NCBI GenBank assembly: GCA_051747385.1
Contig: JBNJGB010000002.1
Span: 1 to 64,000 of the forward strand
Source of the DNA: JBNJGB01 sp051747385
GTDB taxonomy: Bacteria; Myxococcota_A; UBA9042; PHBI01; JACKFB01
Reading direction: 5' to 3'
DNA: 64,000 bases
The notes below the pieces were generated by a model. That model worked only from the letters and a program-made list of their open reading frames with translations. It was not told the origin of the DNA and searched no databases. The first letter of the stretch is position 1; each line of letters begins with the position of its first letter. A program made the translations under genes and the position numbers. Of the stretch, positions 1 through 9,654 are shown piece after piece.

Positions 1-491
1 AGGCACATGGTGCCGGCCCACTCGCCGGTGAGCATCTTGTCGACGTAGGTGGCCCGCTGGTCCTCGGTGCCGAACTCGCAGACCAGGCCCAGGGCGCCCA
101 TGGTGAGGCCCGGCGTGAACAGGAACGACACGTTGGCGTGGGTGAAGATGTCCTGGACCGCCGTGTTGATCGTCACGGGCAGGCCCTGGCCGCCGTGCTC
201 CTGCGGGATGGGCAGCCCGTTCCAGCCGGACTCGACGTAGGCGTCGTACGCCTCCTTCCAGCCCTCGGGGAGCTTGACCCGGCCTTCCTCCATCCGCACG
301 CCGATCTCGTCGCCGGACTCGTTCAGCGGGTGCAGGAGGTTCGCCGCCTGGTCATCCGCGGCGAAGAGGATGTCTCCGTACAGCTCCGCGTCGTAGTCCT
401 TGAACCGATCGAAGCGGGCCAGGCTTCCGACATCCAGGAAGTCGAAGAGGTTGAAGCGCACATCGCGCATGTCCAGGTGGTACTCGCTCAC
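1..491 (-). CDS. Acyl-CoA dehydrogenase, N-terminal part (cut by window edge)
   Basis: The minus strand encodes about 163 residues before leaving the window. The protein opens with SEYHLDMRDVRFNLFDFLD and contains NGLPIPQEHGGQGLP and GEWAGTMCL, the pattern of the N-terminal helical domain of long FadE-type acyl-CoA dehydrogenases, which oxidise acyl-CoA thioesters using FAD. I chose the GTG at 491 because GAGAGG lies 5 bases upstream; an in-frame ATG seven codons in is the alternative. The gene is divergent from the AidB-like dehydrogenase at 672, leaving about 180 bp that must hold both promoters. Family confidence is high; substrate is unknown. Confidence 0.85.
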   Translation of the reverse strand, partial: MSEYHLDMRDVRFNLFDFLDVGSLARFDRFKDYDAELYGDILFAADDQAANLLHPLNESGDEIGVRMEEGRVKLPEGWKEAYDAYVESGWNGLPIPQEHGGQGLPVTINTAVQDIFTHANVSFLFTPGLTMGALGLVCEFGTEDQRATYVDKMLTGEWAGTMC

Positions 492-671
492 TGCCTCTCT
501 CCTCGGCCAGGGTACGGGATCCGCCTTCGTCGGCGGGACTCTAGCGCCTCGTCCGGCGCCGGTGCAATGGAAAATGAATGACGCCTCAGTCAGTATTCCA
601 ACCGGGCTCTTGCCGAGCCATGTTCGGGCCTGCTAGCGATGGAACGTCCCGACGACGCAGGAGCGACCACG

Positions 672-2414
672 ATGGCGATCCCCCACGAGCGCGCGCGAGA
701 GGACCTGCAGGAGTGGCAGGCCCTCCAGCCCGAGAACTTCTACACGTCCAACCGCCAGATGGGGCGCCTGCTCCGCCGCCTGATGCCCGCCGATCGGCTC
801 GCGGACGGCGCCGACCACCTCGCCCGCTTCGGGGCGGTGGTCGGCGGCCCCCTCGATCGGGCCGCCGAGATCAACAACCGCCACTGGAACCTGCCGCGCC
901 TCGATCGCTGGTCCCCCATCGGCGAGCGGATCGAGGCCATCGAGCACCACCCCACGTTCCAGGACTGCGGTCGGCACATCTACGAGGACGGGCGCGTGAT
1001 CGCCGCGTACGGGGACTCCCCCGCGAACCTGCACGCCCAGGCGCTCTTCTACCTGTCGAGCCACGCGGGCGAGGCGGGGCACAACTGTCCGGTGGCCTGC
1101 ACGGCGGGCGTGGTGAAGGCCCTCCAGGGCGCGGGCTCGGACGCGCTGCGGGAGCGCTGGCTGCCGGGTCTGCTCACCGATCGCTGGCCGGATCGCCTGG
1201 ACGGCGCCCAGTTCCTCACGGAGCTCCAGGGCGGCTCGGACGTGGGCTCCAACGCCGTCGAGGCGCGACCCGACGGCGAGGAGATGGGGACGACCCGCTG
1301 GCGCATCCACGGCGAGAAGTGGTTCTGCTCCAACGCCGACGCGGACCTCATCCTGATGACCGCGCGGGTGGAGGGCGGCGCCGGCGGCACGCGCGGCCTC
1401 GGGCTGTTCCTGGTGCCCCGCCTCCTGGAGGACGGCTCGGTGAACCACTTCAGGCTGCGGCGCCTCAAGGACAAGCTGGGCACGCGCTCCATGCCGTCCG
1501 GCGAGATCGACTTCGACGGGGCCGTCGCCTACGCCGTGGGCGACGTGTCCGACGGCTTCCGCCACGTCATGACGTACGTGATCAACACCTCCCGCCTGTA
1601 CAACACCGTGGGCTGCGCCGGCATCTCGCGCCGGGCGCACCTCATCGCGGACGCCTACGCCAGGCGGCGGAAGGCCTTCGGCAGCCGGATCTTCGACTAT
1701 CCCATGGTCCAGGAGATGCTGGCGTCGACGCGAGCGACCAGCGACGCCCTGCTGGCCGGGAGCCTCGAGCTGGCGGCCATGGCCGACCGGGGCGAGGCCG
1801 GCGCCCTGGACGAGTCCGGCCGCGCGTTCCTTCGCGTGGCCACGAACCTGGCGAAGATGCGCTCCTGCCAGCACTCGCACCGGGTGGTGCTCACGGGCAT
1901 CGAGACCCTCGGCGGCAACGGCGCCATCGAGAGCTTCTCCATCCTCCCGCGCCTGCTCCGGGACAACGTCGTCTACGAGAACTGGGAGGGCACCCACAAC
2001 ACCCTGGTGGCCCAGACCGTGCGCGACTTCGCGCGCCTGCGCCTGCACGAGGGCTTCCTGTCCGGGCTGCGGGGCATGCTCGACGTGGACGACGCGGCCA
2101 TCGCCGGTGCCCTGCGCCCGGCCGTGGAGGCCGTCGATCGCGCCGAGGCGGCCATCGAGGAGATGGCGCAGGTCGCCGCCGACGATCCCGGCGTGGCCGG
2201 CCTGATGCTGAAGCCCCACGCCGAGGCCCTGGCGGACGCGTTCTTCTCCGCCGCCTATGCCCGCGACGTGGCGACCGAGGACGACGCCGGCCGCCGCGCC
2301 GCCGAGATCGAGGCCCTGGCCTTCTACGCGGCCCGCGAGCTCGCCCCGACTCGCCCGGTGCACGATCGGAAGTACGCGGAGCAGGTCCGCACGGTAGCCT
2401 CCATCACCGAGTAG
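672..2414 (+). CDS. AidB-like acyl-CoA dehydrogenase
   Basis: The product is a 580-residue flavoprotein of the acyl-CoA dehydrogenase superfamily, closest in pattern to the AidB branch. Visible signatures are GAQFLTELQGGSDVGSNAVEA in the middle domain, HGEKWFCSN just after it, and NWEGTHNTLVAQ near the end of the third domain. AidB in E. coli belongs to the adaptive response to alkylation, but many relatives are ordinary acyl-CoA dehydrogenases, so the role here is open. The start at 672 was preferred over an ATG at 639 because GCAGGAG sits 8-9 bases before 672 and nothing similar precedes 639. Its length slightly exceeds the E. coli protein (541 residues). Confidence 0.85.
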   Translation: MAIPHERAREDLQEWQALQPENFYTSNRQMGRLLRRLMPADRLADGADHLARFGAVVGGPLDRAAEINNRHWNLPRLDRWSPIGERIEAIEHHPTFQDCGRHIYEDGRVIAAYGDSPANLHAQALFYLSSHAGEAGHNCPVACTAGVVKALQGAGSDALRERWLPGLLTDRWPDRLDGAQFLTELQGGSDVGSNAVEARPDGEEMGTTRWRIHGEKWFCSNADADLILMTARVEGGAGGTRGLGLFLVPRLLEDGSVNHFRLRRLKDKLGTRSMPSGEIDFDGAVAYAVGDVSDGFRHVMTYVINTSRLYNTVGCAGISRRAHLIADAYARRRKAFGSRIFDYPMVQEMLASTRATSDALLAGSLELAAMADRGEAGALDESGRAFLRVATNLAKMRSCQHSHRVVLTGIETLGGNGAIESFSILPRLLRDNVVYENWEGTHNTLVAQTVRDFARLRLHEGFLSGLRGMLDVDDAAIAGALRPAVEAVDRAEAAIEEMAQVAADDPGVAGLMLKPHAEALADAFFSAAYARDVATEDDAGRRAAEIEALAFYAARELAPTRPVHDRKYAEQVRTVASITE

Positions 2415-2444
2415 GCCCCACCGCCGCCGGCAGGGACGCCCGTC

Positions 2445-2590
2445 GATCCTACACATCTCACCGGCCCGAAAGGGCTCGCGCCAAGGCGCCAAGCCGCAAA
2501 GGCACGGAGAATACGGGGAAGATGCATGGGGACCGCCGTCCGCGGCGGTCACTCCCCGGTCCGTCAGCCCCGGCGGCACGAGGCGGCCCG
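2445..2590. repeat. Family C repeat, copy 1
   Basis: This lies in a 360-bp gap between convergent genes. It begins TCCTACACATCTC and then has GCGCCAAG, CGCCAAG and CGCAAAGG in succession at 2478-2502. It continues with GGGGAAGATG and GGACCGCCGTCC. The same modules, in a different order, recur at 11683-11910. The GCGCCAAG/CGCAAAGG theme resembles short intergenic repeats seen in many bacteria; no open frame with coding character crosses it. Nothing else is recognisable in 2415-2774. Confidence 0.55.
2531..2550 (+). terminator. GC hairpin between convergent genes, possible terminator
   Basis: GACCGCCG and CGGCGGTC form a perfect 8-bp stem around a TCCG tetraloop. It lies 117 bp after the stop of the AidB-like gene and faces the end of the PEGA gene. 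No T tract follows, so intrinsic termination is uncertain, and the hairpin may simply be part of the repeat around it. Confidence 0.35.
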
Positions 2591-2774
2591 GCCCGGAGCC
2601 CACTCCCGATGGGGGGCGAAACGCCGGGCCCGGTGAGCCCGACCACGTCCACGTCTCGCGGCCTCTCGGCGACTTGTGATCAATTGACAGGCCAACGGCC
2701 CACCAGACGGGTCGTCGCTCGTGGTGCGGAATCCGCGGAGGGAAACCCCTCCGGGCCCCGACAGCGTGCGCGGC

Positions 2775-3821
2775 TCAGTCCGCGAAGAGGAAGGCCGACG
2801 TGATGCCCAGGGCCACGCCGGCGCCGTACAGACCGCCGCTGATCCCGAGCTGCCGGCCCGAGCTCAGCTCGTAGCGATCGCTCGGGTACTCGTTCTGGGT
2901 CGCCAGGTACTCGGCGAGCACCGCCGTCCCGCCCACGATGGCGGCGGCCGCCCCGCCGGCCGTGACCCAGGCCCAGGTCCTCGATCCATCCGCCTCCACC
3001 TCCGTCGAGAAGGTGCAGGTGGCCACGGCCACCTCGCCGCTCCGGACCTCGACGACGTCGTCGACCCGCTGCTCGTATCCCTTGAGGCACGTGACCTTGT
3101 AGGTCCCGGGCGGTACAGGGCGCGGATCGGTCACCGGCTTCCGGCGCTCGTCCTTGTTCAGCTCGAGGGCCTCCCCCTCGATGAGCACGCGGACCTTGTC
3201 CAGGCGCTCGGGCGGCTCGATGGCCACGCGCCAGCGCCCCGTCTCCACGGGCAGGGCGACGACGATGGGCACCTCGATGCTCCCACGAAGCTCCTTTTCC
3301 AGCTGCACCTCCTCGCGACCCGGGGCGCGGATCACGAAGCGGTGCGTCCCGCGGGGCAGGCGCAGGCGGGTGGGCAGCGGCCGGAAGGGCCCGCCGTCCA
3401 CGGAGACCTCGGCCTCCTCCGTGTGGGCATCGATGCGCACCGGCACCGGCTCGGCGAGACGCGCCTCCACGTCCTCCCGGAGGCGCTCCACCTGCTTCTT
3501 CACCCGGGCGTTCTCCGGGACGATCCGGCTCAGCACCTCGGCCGCCTCCTCGGGCTCGCCCAGGTCCAGGTGCCGGTTGGCGATGGAGATGAGGAGCATG
3601 TCCGACGGGAAGGCCTCATAGGCCTCCTGGAGCTTCTCCAGGGAGTCGCGGGTGCGGCCCGCCTCCTTCAGGGCGCGGGCCTCCTCGTACAACGCCTTGG
3701 CGCGCTCGGCGTCCGCCTCCTGGGCGGCGGCCGGGCCCGCTACGGCGGACGTCAGGAGGACGGCCAGCGCGACGAACAGCGCGCGCCAGGCGGACGCGGC
3801 GCGCGAAATCGAGACCTTCAT
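2775..3821 (-). CDS. PEGA-domain exported protein with TPR-like N-terminus
   Basis: The 348-residue product begins MKVSISRAASAWRALFVAL and continues to a probable signal cleavage after AAAQ. Next come TPR-like helices (AKALYEEARALKEAGRTRDS). A PEGA-type beta region follows, with VSVDGGPFRPLPTRLRLPRG and RFVIRAPG marking sugar-wall-type repeats. The tail has two hydrophobic stretches, AWVTAGGAAAAIVGGTAVLA and LGISGGLYGAGVALGITSA, and ends in AFLFAD. GGGAG precedes the chosen ATG; longer starts at 3839 and 3875 would push the signal peptide inside. It follows the Ser/Thr kinase on the same strand with 69 bp between them, a pairing common in Myxococcota, so the two probably form one envelope-signalling unit. 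Confidence 0.75.
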   Translation of the reverse strand: MKVSISRAASAWRALFVALAVLLTSAVAGPAAAQEADAERAKALYEEARALKEAGRTRDSLEKLQEAYEAFPSDMLLISIANRHLDLGEPEEAAEVLSRIVPENARVKKQVERLREDVEARLAEPVPVRIDAHTEEAEVSVDGGPFRPLPTRLRLPRGTHRFVIRAPGREEVQLEKELRGSIEVPIVVALPVETGRWRVAIEPPERLDKVRVLIEGEALELNKDERRKPVTDPRPVPPGTYKVTCLKGYEQRVDDVVEVRSGEVAVATCTFSTEVEADGSRTWAWVTAGGAAAAIVGGTAVLAEYLATQNEYPSDRYELSSGRQLGISGGLYGAGVALGITSAFLFAD

Positions 3822-3890
3822 CGTGGTTGGGGCTCCCATGGCGCAGAGGATGGACGATCCGTCGGCTCGAGTCACCTGTTCCGGTCGTGC

Positions 3891-6032
3891 CTAGAAGGGC
3901 TCGAAGGCAGGGCCCTCGTCCTGCTCCTTCGCGGGCGTCGAAGTCGCGGGCTTCGAAGCCTCGCGCTCCGGCTCCTCCGCCTCCCCGGCCTCCTGCGGCG
4001 GGTCGTCGGCACGGAGCGGCCTGCGCGGATCCGGCTCCGCGTCCCAATCGGGCTCGAGGCTCTCCCAGTCCGGCGCCTCGGCCTTCGCCTTCGCCTTCCG
4101 CTTCGGCTCGGGCTTCGGCGCCGGCTCGGGCGGCGCCACCTCGCGGGGCGTCGGCTCGGGCTTCGGCTCCGCCACCTCTCGGGGCGTCGGCTTCGGTGCA
4201 CGTCGCCGCCCGGCGGACCGGGTCGCGGGGAGATCGGGAAGCTCCGCGCGGCCCAGGACGTCTCCGACGACCGTGCCGGCGATCAGCTGCTCCGGCTGGG
4301 GTGCGGGCTCCGCCTCCACGGCGACGGACGCCTCGGCGCCGGGCTCGGTCTCGCTCGCCTGCGGGTCGTCCTCGACGACCGCGGCGATCTCCTCGGCCTG
4401 GGCGGCAGGCTCGGCGGCGTTGGCGCGGGGCGGGGCCTGCCGGGTGGTCCACCACCAGAAGCCGCCGGCCCCGAGCATGAGCGTCAGCGCGACGCCCGCC
4501 AGGGCCCAGGCCCAGGGGGGCGTGCGGCGGCGGCCGCGGGACGTGTCCAGCGCCCGGGCCTTCACCTGCGCCGTGAGCGCCGGGTCCAGGGCCTGCTCGC
4601 CGGTGGAGGTGGGCCTGCGGACCCGGGCGGCAGGGGGAGAGCCGTCAGGTGCGGGCTGCGGCCGCTTCACGTCGGCCACGTCCTCCCGGCCCACGCTCCG
4701 CGCGGCGTCGCCCCGGTCGAGCATCATGGTCTCGCCGGGGCTCGCCTCGCGGTCCGCGTCACCCAGGCCGGCCGGACGGCCGATCATCGCCGTCTGCTCC
4801 GAGTCCGGCACGGGGGGGACCGGCGCGGGGGGATCCGAGGGCGGGGACCTCAGCACCTTGGTCTCGTCACCGCCGCCGGCCGGCGGGGGCGGCTCGGCGC
4901 GAGCCGCGGGCTTTCGCGCCTCGGGCGGCATGGGCGGAGGCTTGGGGGCGTCGGCGTCCGACACGGCGGAGCGCCGCACGGTGGCCTCGTGGCCCGAGTC
5001 GACGAAGTCCTTGAAGTTGCTCCGCGCCGGCAGCGGCCCATCGGGCAGGTCGAACGCAGCGCGCTGCCTGGTGGGCTCCTCCATGGCGGCCTGGAGGCCC
5101 GCCAGCCGCCCTCCGCCCCCGTCCACGGCGGGGACCGGGTGTCCGACCAGCCCGGACTCGTCGACGCGGCCGTCCATCCACTCGACGATGCGCTCCGCCG
5201 GCGACGGCCGGCGGTCGGCGTTCTTCGACATGAGGCGTCCCACGAGCCACGCCAGGCGCCGACCCTCGCGCCCGTACCGCTCCATCCCCGCGAGGGGCGG
5301 CGGGTCGTCGTGGACGTGCTTCATCACGATGGAGATGGGGTTGTCGCCCATGAACGGCGGCCGCCCGGTGAGCATCTCGTATAGGAGGACGCCCACCGAG
5401 TAGAGGTCCGACCGGCCGTCGACGCCCTGCCCCAGCGCCTGCTCCGGAGAGAGGTAGCGCGGCGTGCCGCAGATGAACCCGGTCTGGGTGAGGTTCGCGC
5501 TCTCCTCGGTCGGTCCGATCGCCTTGGCGATCCCGAAGTCCAGGACCTTCACGAAGTCCCGCTCGCCGAAGATCTCGCAGATGAAGATGTTCTCGGGCTT
5601 CAGGTCCCGGTGGACCAGCCCGAGCTGGTGCGCCTCGGCCAGCGCCTTGAGGATCTGCCGCGCGATGTGGACCGCGCGCTCCGGCTCCACCCCCCCCTCG
5701 CGGCGGAGCAGATGTCCCAGGGTCTCGCCCCGGAGGAACTCCATGGCCATGAACAGCCGGCCGTCCTCGGTCTTGCCATAGTCGTAGACCCGGATGCTGT
5801 TCGGGTGGTTGAGCTTGGACGAGGTGCGCGCCTCCTGCTCGAAGCGCTGCACCTGCTTGTCGTCCCTGCAGAGGCTCCGATGGACGACCTTGAGGGCCAC
5901 CTCGCGGTCCATCTGGATCTGCCGCGCCTTGAAGACACCGCCCATACCGCCCCGGCCGATGTACTCCAGGATCTCGTACCGACCGGCCCAGACGGTGCCG
6001 AGGAGCTCGCGGCTGTCCTCCCGCTGCGTCAC
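3891..6032 (-). CDS. Membrane-anchored Ser/Thr protein kinase
   Basis: This 713-residue Hanks-type kinase shows the glycine loop GRGGMGGV at residues 26-33, the ATP lysine in ALKVVH at 48, HRDLKPEN at 141-148, DFG at 165-167 and GTPRYLSPE at 189-197, so the catalytic core is complete. A Pro/Ala-rich linker follows the kinase domain. One membrane span covers about residues 505-528 and ends in GGFWWW. The last 180 residues are an extracytoplasmic region rich in Pro, Glu and Lys (EPKPEPTPREV repeats). The start is a GTG at 6032 behind AGGAGGGG. A family A repeat occupies the 304-bp upstream gap and could lie in the leader transcript. Confidence 0.92.
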   Translation of the reverse strand: MTQREDSRELLGTVWAGRYEILEYIGRGGMGGVFKARQIQMDREVALKVVHRSLCRDDKQVQRFEQEARTSSKLNHPNSIRVYDYGKTEDGRLFMAMEFLRGETLGHLLRREGGVEPERAVHIARQILKALAEAHQLGLVHRDLKPENIFICEIFGERDFVKVLDFGIAKAIGPTEESANLTQTGFICGTPRYLSPEQALGQGVDGRSDLYSVGVLLYEMLTGRPPFMGDNPISIVMKHVHDDPPPLAGMERYGREGRRLAWLVGRLMSKNADRRPSPAERIVEWMDGRVDESGLVGHPVPAVDGGGGRLAGLQAAMEEPTRQRAAFDLPDGPLPARSNFKDFVDSGHEATVRRSAVSDADAPKPPPMPPEARKPAARAEPPPPAGGGDETKVLRSPPSDPPAPVPPVPDSEQTAMIGRPAGLGDADREASPGETMMLDRGDAARSVGREDVADVKRPQPAPDGSPPAARVRRPTSTGEQALDPALTAQVKARALDTSRGRRRTPPWAWALAGVALTLMLGAGGFWWWTTRQAPPRANAAEPAAQAEEIAAVVEDDPQASETEPGAEASVAVEAEPAPQPEQLIAGTVVGDVLGRAELPDLPATRSAGRRRAPKPTPREVAEPKPEPTPREVAPPEPAPKPEPKRKAKAKAEAPDWESLEPDWDAEPDPRRPLRADDPPQEAGEAEEPEREASKPATSTPAKEQDEGPAFEPF

Positions 6033-6118
6033 GCTCCCCTCCTGAACGACTACGGCGGCGTAACCCGCCTGGATTCTAGCCGGAAGCGGGCCCCATGCAA
6101 AGGCGCCCCTGTTACCCC

Positions 6119-6297
6119 CCAGGGCGGTCGCAAAGTCGACCGCCCTCCCTGGCCCTTGCCCTTGCCCTTGCCCTTGCCCTTGCCCTTGCCCTTTTGCCCG
6201 CTCTCAGACGCGCAGAATCCATCATTTGCGAGCGGGTGCAATCCGGCGCCGGGCGCCGCACCGCCGCGCGGCCCCCACTTTTCCGACTTTGCGATTG
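6119..6297 (-). repeat. Family A repeat, copy A1
   Basis: Read on the minus strand, the element starts with GCAATCGCAAAGTCGG. It then has GCGCCCGGCGCC, the block TGCACCCGCTCG, GCGCGTCTGAGAG and six perfect plus one imperfect GGGCAA units, and ends with the hairpin GGGCGGTCG-ACTTTG-CGACCGCCC. Inverted copies of TCGCAAAGTCG lie at 6128-6138 and 6284-6294. It fills the gap between the HEAT-repeat gene (stop at 6337) and the kinase start. The remaining bases of 6033-6336 show nothing else. Confidence 0.85.
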
Positions 6298-6336
6298 CCG
6301 AGCGGCGCCCTGCAGAGCATGAACCCGAGGATCTCG

Positions 6337-8427
6337 CTACGGCCCGGACAGGCGCGCCAGCGCGGCCCGGGCCCGGTCCTGGACGGCGGGCGGCGCGACC
6401 CGGCTGGCGTGGCCGAGGGCGTCGCGGGCGCGGTCGCCTCCCAAGGTCGCCAGGGCCTCGCAGACCGCCCCCAGCGTGCCGGCCGAGCGCGAGATCCGGG
6501 GGCCGCGGGGGCCGGACACGAAGCGCAGCAGGCCGCTGCCCACGCTCCCCTCCAGCATCGCCGACAGGAGCGTCTCGGCGTCCGCCCCGTCCGGGAAACG
6601 GACATTGCCCAGGCGCGCCAGGGCATGGACGGCGCTGACCACGAGGCCGTCGCCGCCGGCGTCTCCGGCGCGGGTCAACAGGTCCTGCAGCGTGCGGAGG
6701 TACCGCGGGGCGGTGCACCCGTCCAGCGCGAGCAGCGCGATGGCCCGCTGGCGGACCTCCGGGTGGGCGTCGTCCAGGGCGCGCAGGAGGTGATGCTCCG
6801 CGTCCGACCCGAGCATATGGAAGAGCGCGAACAGGGCCTCCAGCCGGACCTGGGCCTCCGCATGCCCCGTCAGGCCGGCCAGGAGCGGCTCCCCGCGCCG
6901 GTAGCGAATCGCTCCCAGGAGACGGACGAGGGGGAGGACGCGCCCCCAGCGGGAGCCGTGGGCCTCCAGCGCCGTGACGAGCGCGGGGCCGGCGTCGGCG
7001 CCCACGTCCTCGACCAGGGCCGCCATCTCCCGGAGGGTGTTCGGGTCGCCGGGCCGCTCCACCATCGAGCGCACCAGCGCCGGGATCGCGGCCCTCCCCT
7101 GGGCGGCCAGGAGCTCGAACAGGGCGTCGCGCGTGACGACGTCCGCCTTCGGATAATCGGCGACCAGCCGGGCCGTCCGGGACGGGTGGATCACCCGGTG
7201 AACCGCCTCCTCCAGCGCCTCACGCACCGGCCCGGAGCGTCCGACGGCCGCGCGCTCGGCGGCCTTCAGGGCCCGCAGGATCGGCTGCACCTGCGCGTAG
7301 CGCCGGTCGGCCACGAGCCGGGCGCCGACGTGGCCGAGGATGGTCGCCGCGCCGACGACCTGCTCGTCGTCGCCGGGCCTCTCCAGGCGCCGGAGCAGGG
7401 ACGGGCCGATGGCCTCGTACTGCGCCAGCCACTCGTCGACGCGCGGGTGGAGCGGCGGTGGGCCCGCCTCCCGGCGGACGGACCTGCTGGGCGACGGACG
7501 GGGACGCCGGCGGGTCGTCGGCGCCTCCAGCCTGCGGCGGAGCGCCTGCGCGGCGATGAAGTAGCCCATCAGGGGCGCACCCCGCTCGTCCCTCGCGGTC
7601 CCGAGCAGCGACGGCCCGCCGTGGCGCTCGACGACCTCTTCGCACCGGGCCAGCAGGTCACCGGCACGCGGTCGCGCGAGGCCCCGCACGAGGGCGTCCA
7701 GGACCCGACGCTTCCTGTCGGGCTCCACGGCCTCCACGGCCAGGTCCAGCGAGACGAGAAGCTGCCGGACGTCCTCCGTCTCCGGGAGCAGGCCCACCAG
7801 GGCGGCGCCCACCTCCGCCAGGGCGTGCGGCGCCATCGGGCGCTCCCCCTCGTCCGGGACCGCGAGCCGATTCACGACGGCCCGGAGGATCTCCAGGTGC
7901 TCGGCGACGTCCCGGGGCAGCGAGCGCGTCATTCCGAGGGTCGGCGCGCCCAGCGCGAGGACCTGGTGGACGCCGCGATCCAACAGCCGCACCTGGACAT
8001 GATCGGAGGCGTCCCCCGCCCCGCCCCGGGTGCACTCGCCGAGCGTGGCGAGCCCCAGGGCGAGTGCCTCCCGGGGACAGGCCGGGAGGATGGTCAACCG
8101 GCGGATGCCCGCTCCCGCGAAGGCATCGCGGAGCTGATCCAGGAGGCGATCCCGGTTCGTACGCGGAAGGAGCGACGCGAGATCGCGGGCCGCCTCGGGG
8201 TGACGGCGGATCTCGAACGCCGCCGCCGCTGCGGAGCCCACCTGGCGCACGGTCACGGCGTGCCGACGTCCGCTCGCCTCGCCCAGGGCCTCCCAGGCGC
8301 CGACGGCGGCCTGCGCGGCCTGCGGGTGGTCGCTGCCGTACTGGCTGTCCTTCGCGAGCGCGCGAAGCAGGGCCAGGACGAAGCCCGCGAGGGGGGGCGT
8401 GGTGGGCTGTCCGTCGCCGAGGGGCAT
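6337..8427 (-). CDS. HEAT-repeat protein of unknown role
   Basis: The 696-residue product is almost all helical repeats. The clearest lie in the last 250 residues, for example QVRLEALFALFHMLG, PEVRQRAIALLALDG and LVVSAVHALARLGNVR. No signal peptide or membrane segment is visible, which suggests a cytosolic scaffold. The first 330 residues are less regular and are linked by a basic stretch (TTRRRPRPSPSRSVRR). The chosen ATG has only a weak ribosome site (CCCC), so the true start may be a few codons downstream. It shares strand with the kinase gene, but family A copy A1 separates them. I do not recognise a specific family. Confidence 0.7.
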   Translation of the reverse strand: MPLGDGQPTTPPLAGFVLALLRALAKDSQYGSDHPQAAQAAVGAWEALGEASGRRHAVTVRQVGSAAAAAFEIRRHPEAARDLASLLPRTNRDRLLDQLRDAFAGAGIRRLTILPACPREALALGLATLGECTRGGAGDASDHVQVRLLDRGVHQVLALGAPTLGMTRSLPRDVAEHLEILRAVVNRLAVPDEGERPMAPHALAEVGAALVGLLPETEDVRQLLVSLDLAVEAVEPDRKRRVLDALVRGLARPRAGDLLARCEEVVERHGGPSLLGTARDERGAPLMGYFIAAQALRRRLEAPTTRRRPRPSPSRSVRREAGPPPLHPRVDEWLAQYEAIGPSLLRRLERPGDDEQVVGAATILGHVGARLVADRRYAQVQPILRALKAAERAAVGRSGPVREALEEAVHRVIHPSRTARLVADYPKADVVTRDALFELLAAQGRAAIPALVRSMVERPGDPNTLREMAALVEDVGADAGPALVTALEAHGSRWGRVLPLVRLLGAIRYRRGEPLLAGLTGHAEAQVRLEALFALFHMLGSDAEHHLLRALDDAHPEVRQRAIALLALDGCTAPRYLRTLQDLLTRAGDAGGDGLVVSAVHALARLGNVRFPDGADAETLLSAMLEGSVGSGLLRFVSGPRGPRISRSAGTLGAVCEALATLGGDRARDALGHASRVAPPAVQDRARAALARLSGP

Positions 8428-8528
8428 GGGGCCGTGTGGGTTACGGGGGCCCAGAACTCTACAAGGCGTTCACGGAGTCACCAACCCCGGGCCGGCGGCG
8501 CCGGATACCGGGGCTCACCGGGCGTCTG

Positions 8529-9470
8529 TCAAGGCCGCGCCCAGGTGGCGAACAGGGCCCCGGCCAGGGCGGGCGCGTCGGGATCGTCCTGGAAGGTGCG
8601 CCGCCGCAAGGGGGCGTTCACCACCTCGCCCGTGCGATCGTCTCGCCGGACCCACGGTCGGGCGGGATCGGCGACGAAGCGCCGGACCTCCCCGTGGACC
8701 TCCCCGATGCAGACGACGACGCCGCTGTCGCGCACCCGCTCCACCACGGCGGCGAAGATCCTGGCGTCATCTCCTCGCGGGATCCGGAAGAAGGCCAGGT
8801 CCCCGGGCTCGGGGCCTTGCTCGACGAAGGTCCGCCCGGCCCGCTCGAATCGGGCCAGGACCGCCGCGTCGAACCGGGCGCGCGGAGCGGCCACGTCCAT
8901 GTCCACGGCGGCGACCGTGAGCAGGTGCTCCAGGAAGGTCCCCTCGCCGAAGCCCTCCCGGATGCCCACCATGCGCCGGGCGGCGGCGAGAAGCTCTCCG
9001 GGCACGGATCCGTCGCCCAGGAGCGGACGCCCCCCGTCCTCCGGCGGCGGGGGATCGGGCTCGGGCTCCTTCGGCTCCACCCGGGCGGCCGGCTCGCGCC
9101 GGTCGGGCGGGTCGCGCTGCGCCGTCCGCTCGGGCGCGGGGTCCTGCTTCGGGGCCTTCTGCTTCGGGGCCTTCTCGGGGCGCTTCCGAGCCGGCTCGCG
9201 CTTCGGCTTCCGCTCCGCCTCGGCCAGGCGGGTCCGGGAGCGGGCGTCCCGGCCCTCCCTGCGATCCTGCTGGCGGACCGCCGCCGCCGTGATGCGCTCC
9301 CGGTTGCGCCGCCTCCACGGTCGCACGCCGCCGACGCCGTCGTTCAGCCAGACCGTGTCGAAGTCGTACAGGGGCGCCGGGCCCTTCGGCCGGGGGAGCG
9401 CGCAGCCCGACAGCACCACCACGAGCAGGGCCAGCAGAAATGTCGTTCCGGGAGTCCGACCACGCATCAT
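8529..9470 (-). CDS. Putative lipoprotein with degenerate NlpC/P60-like domain
   Basis: The 313-residue product starts MMRGRTPGTTFLLALLVVVL and has the lipobox LSGC, so it is predicted to be membrane anchored. Residues 50-150 are a charged Arg/Lys/Pro linker with PKQKAPKQ repeats. The C-terminal half contains ELLAAARRMVGIREGFGEG and PGDLAFFRIPRGDDARIFAAV, which resembles the core of NlpC/P60 or CHAP wall hydrolases. I see no convincing catalytic Cys-His pair, so enzymatic activity is doubtful. An alternative ATG at 9515 would lengthen the signal n-region by 15 residues. It is divergent from the lipoprotein gene at 9655. Confidence 0.6.
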   Translation of the reverse strand: MMRGRTPGTTFLLALLVVVLSGCALPRPKGPAPLYDFDTVWLNDGVGGVRPWRRRNRERITAAAVRQQDRREGRDARSRTRLAEAERKPKREPARKRPEKAPKQKAPKQDPAPERTAQRDPPDRREPAARVEPKEPEPDPPPPEDGGRPLLGDGSVPGELLAAARRMVGIREGFGEGTFLEHLLTVAAVDMDVAAPRARFDAAVLARFERAGRTFVEQGPEPGDLAFFRIPRGDDARIFAAVVERVRDSGVVVCIGEVHGEVRRFVADPARPWVRRDDRTGEVVNAPLRRRTFQDDPDAPALAGALFATWARP

Positions 9471-9654
9471 CGGCCGAGTCTCGGCGGCCCCGTCGGATCG
9501 CGCAAAAATCGTCATCCCCCCGATGAATCCGCCGGCCACGCGCGCGTCGGACAGGGCGTCGCCGGGCTGCTCGAGGCGCCGTGATTGTCGCGTCGAGCGC
9601 GCGGCGCTGCTATCCTCCGCCACGTTCCCAGGACTCCCACCCCTCGGAGGCCCC

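Noticed and set aside
2721..5384. 887-residue plus-strand open frame
   Set aside because: It is the shadow of the PEGA protein and Ser/Thr kinase genes, which carry clear domains on the other strand.
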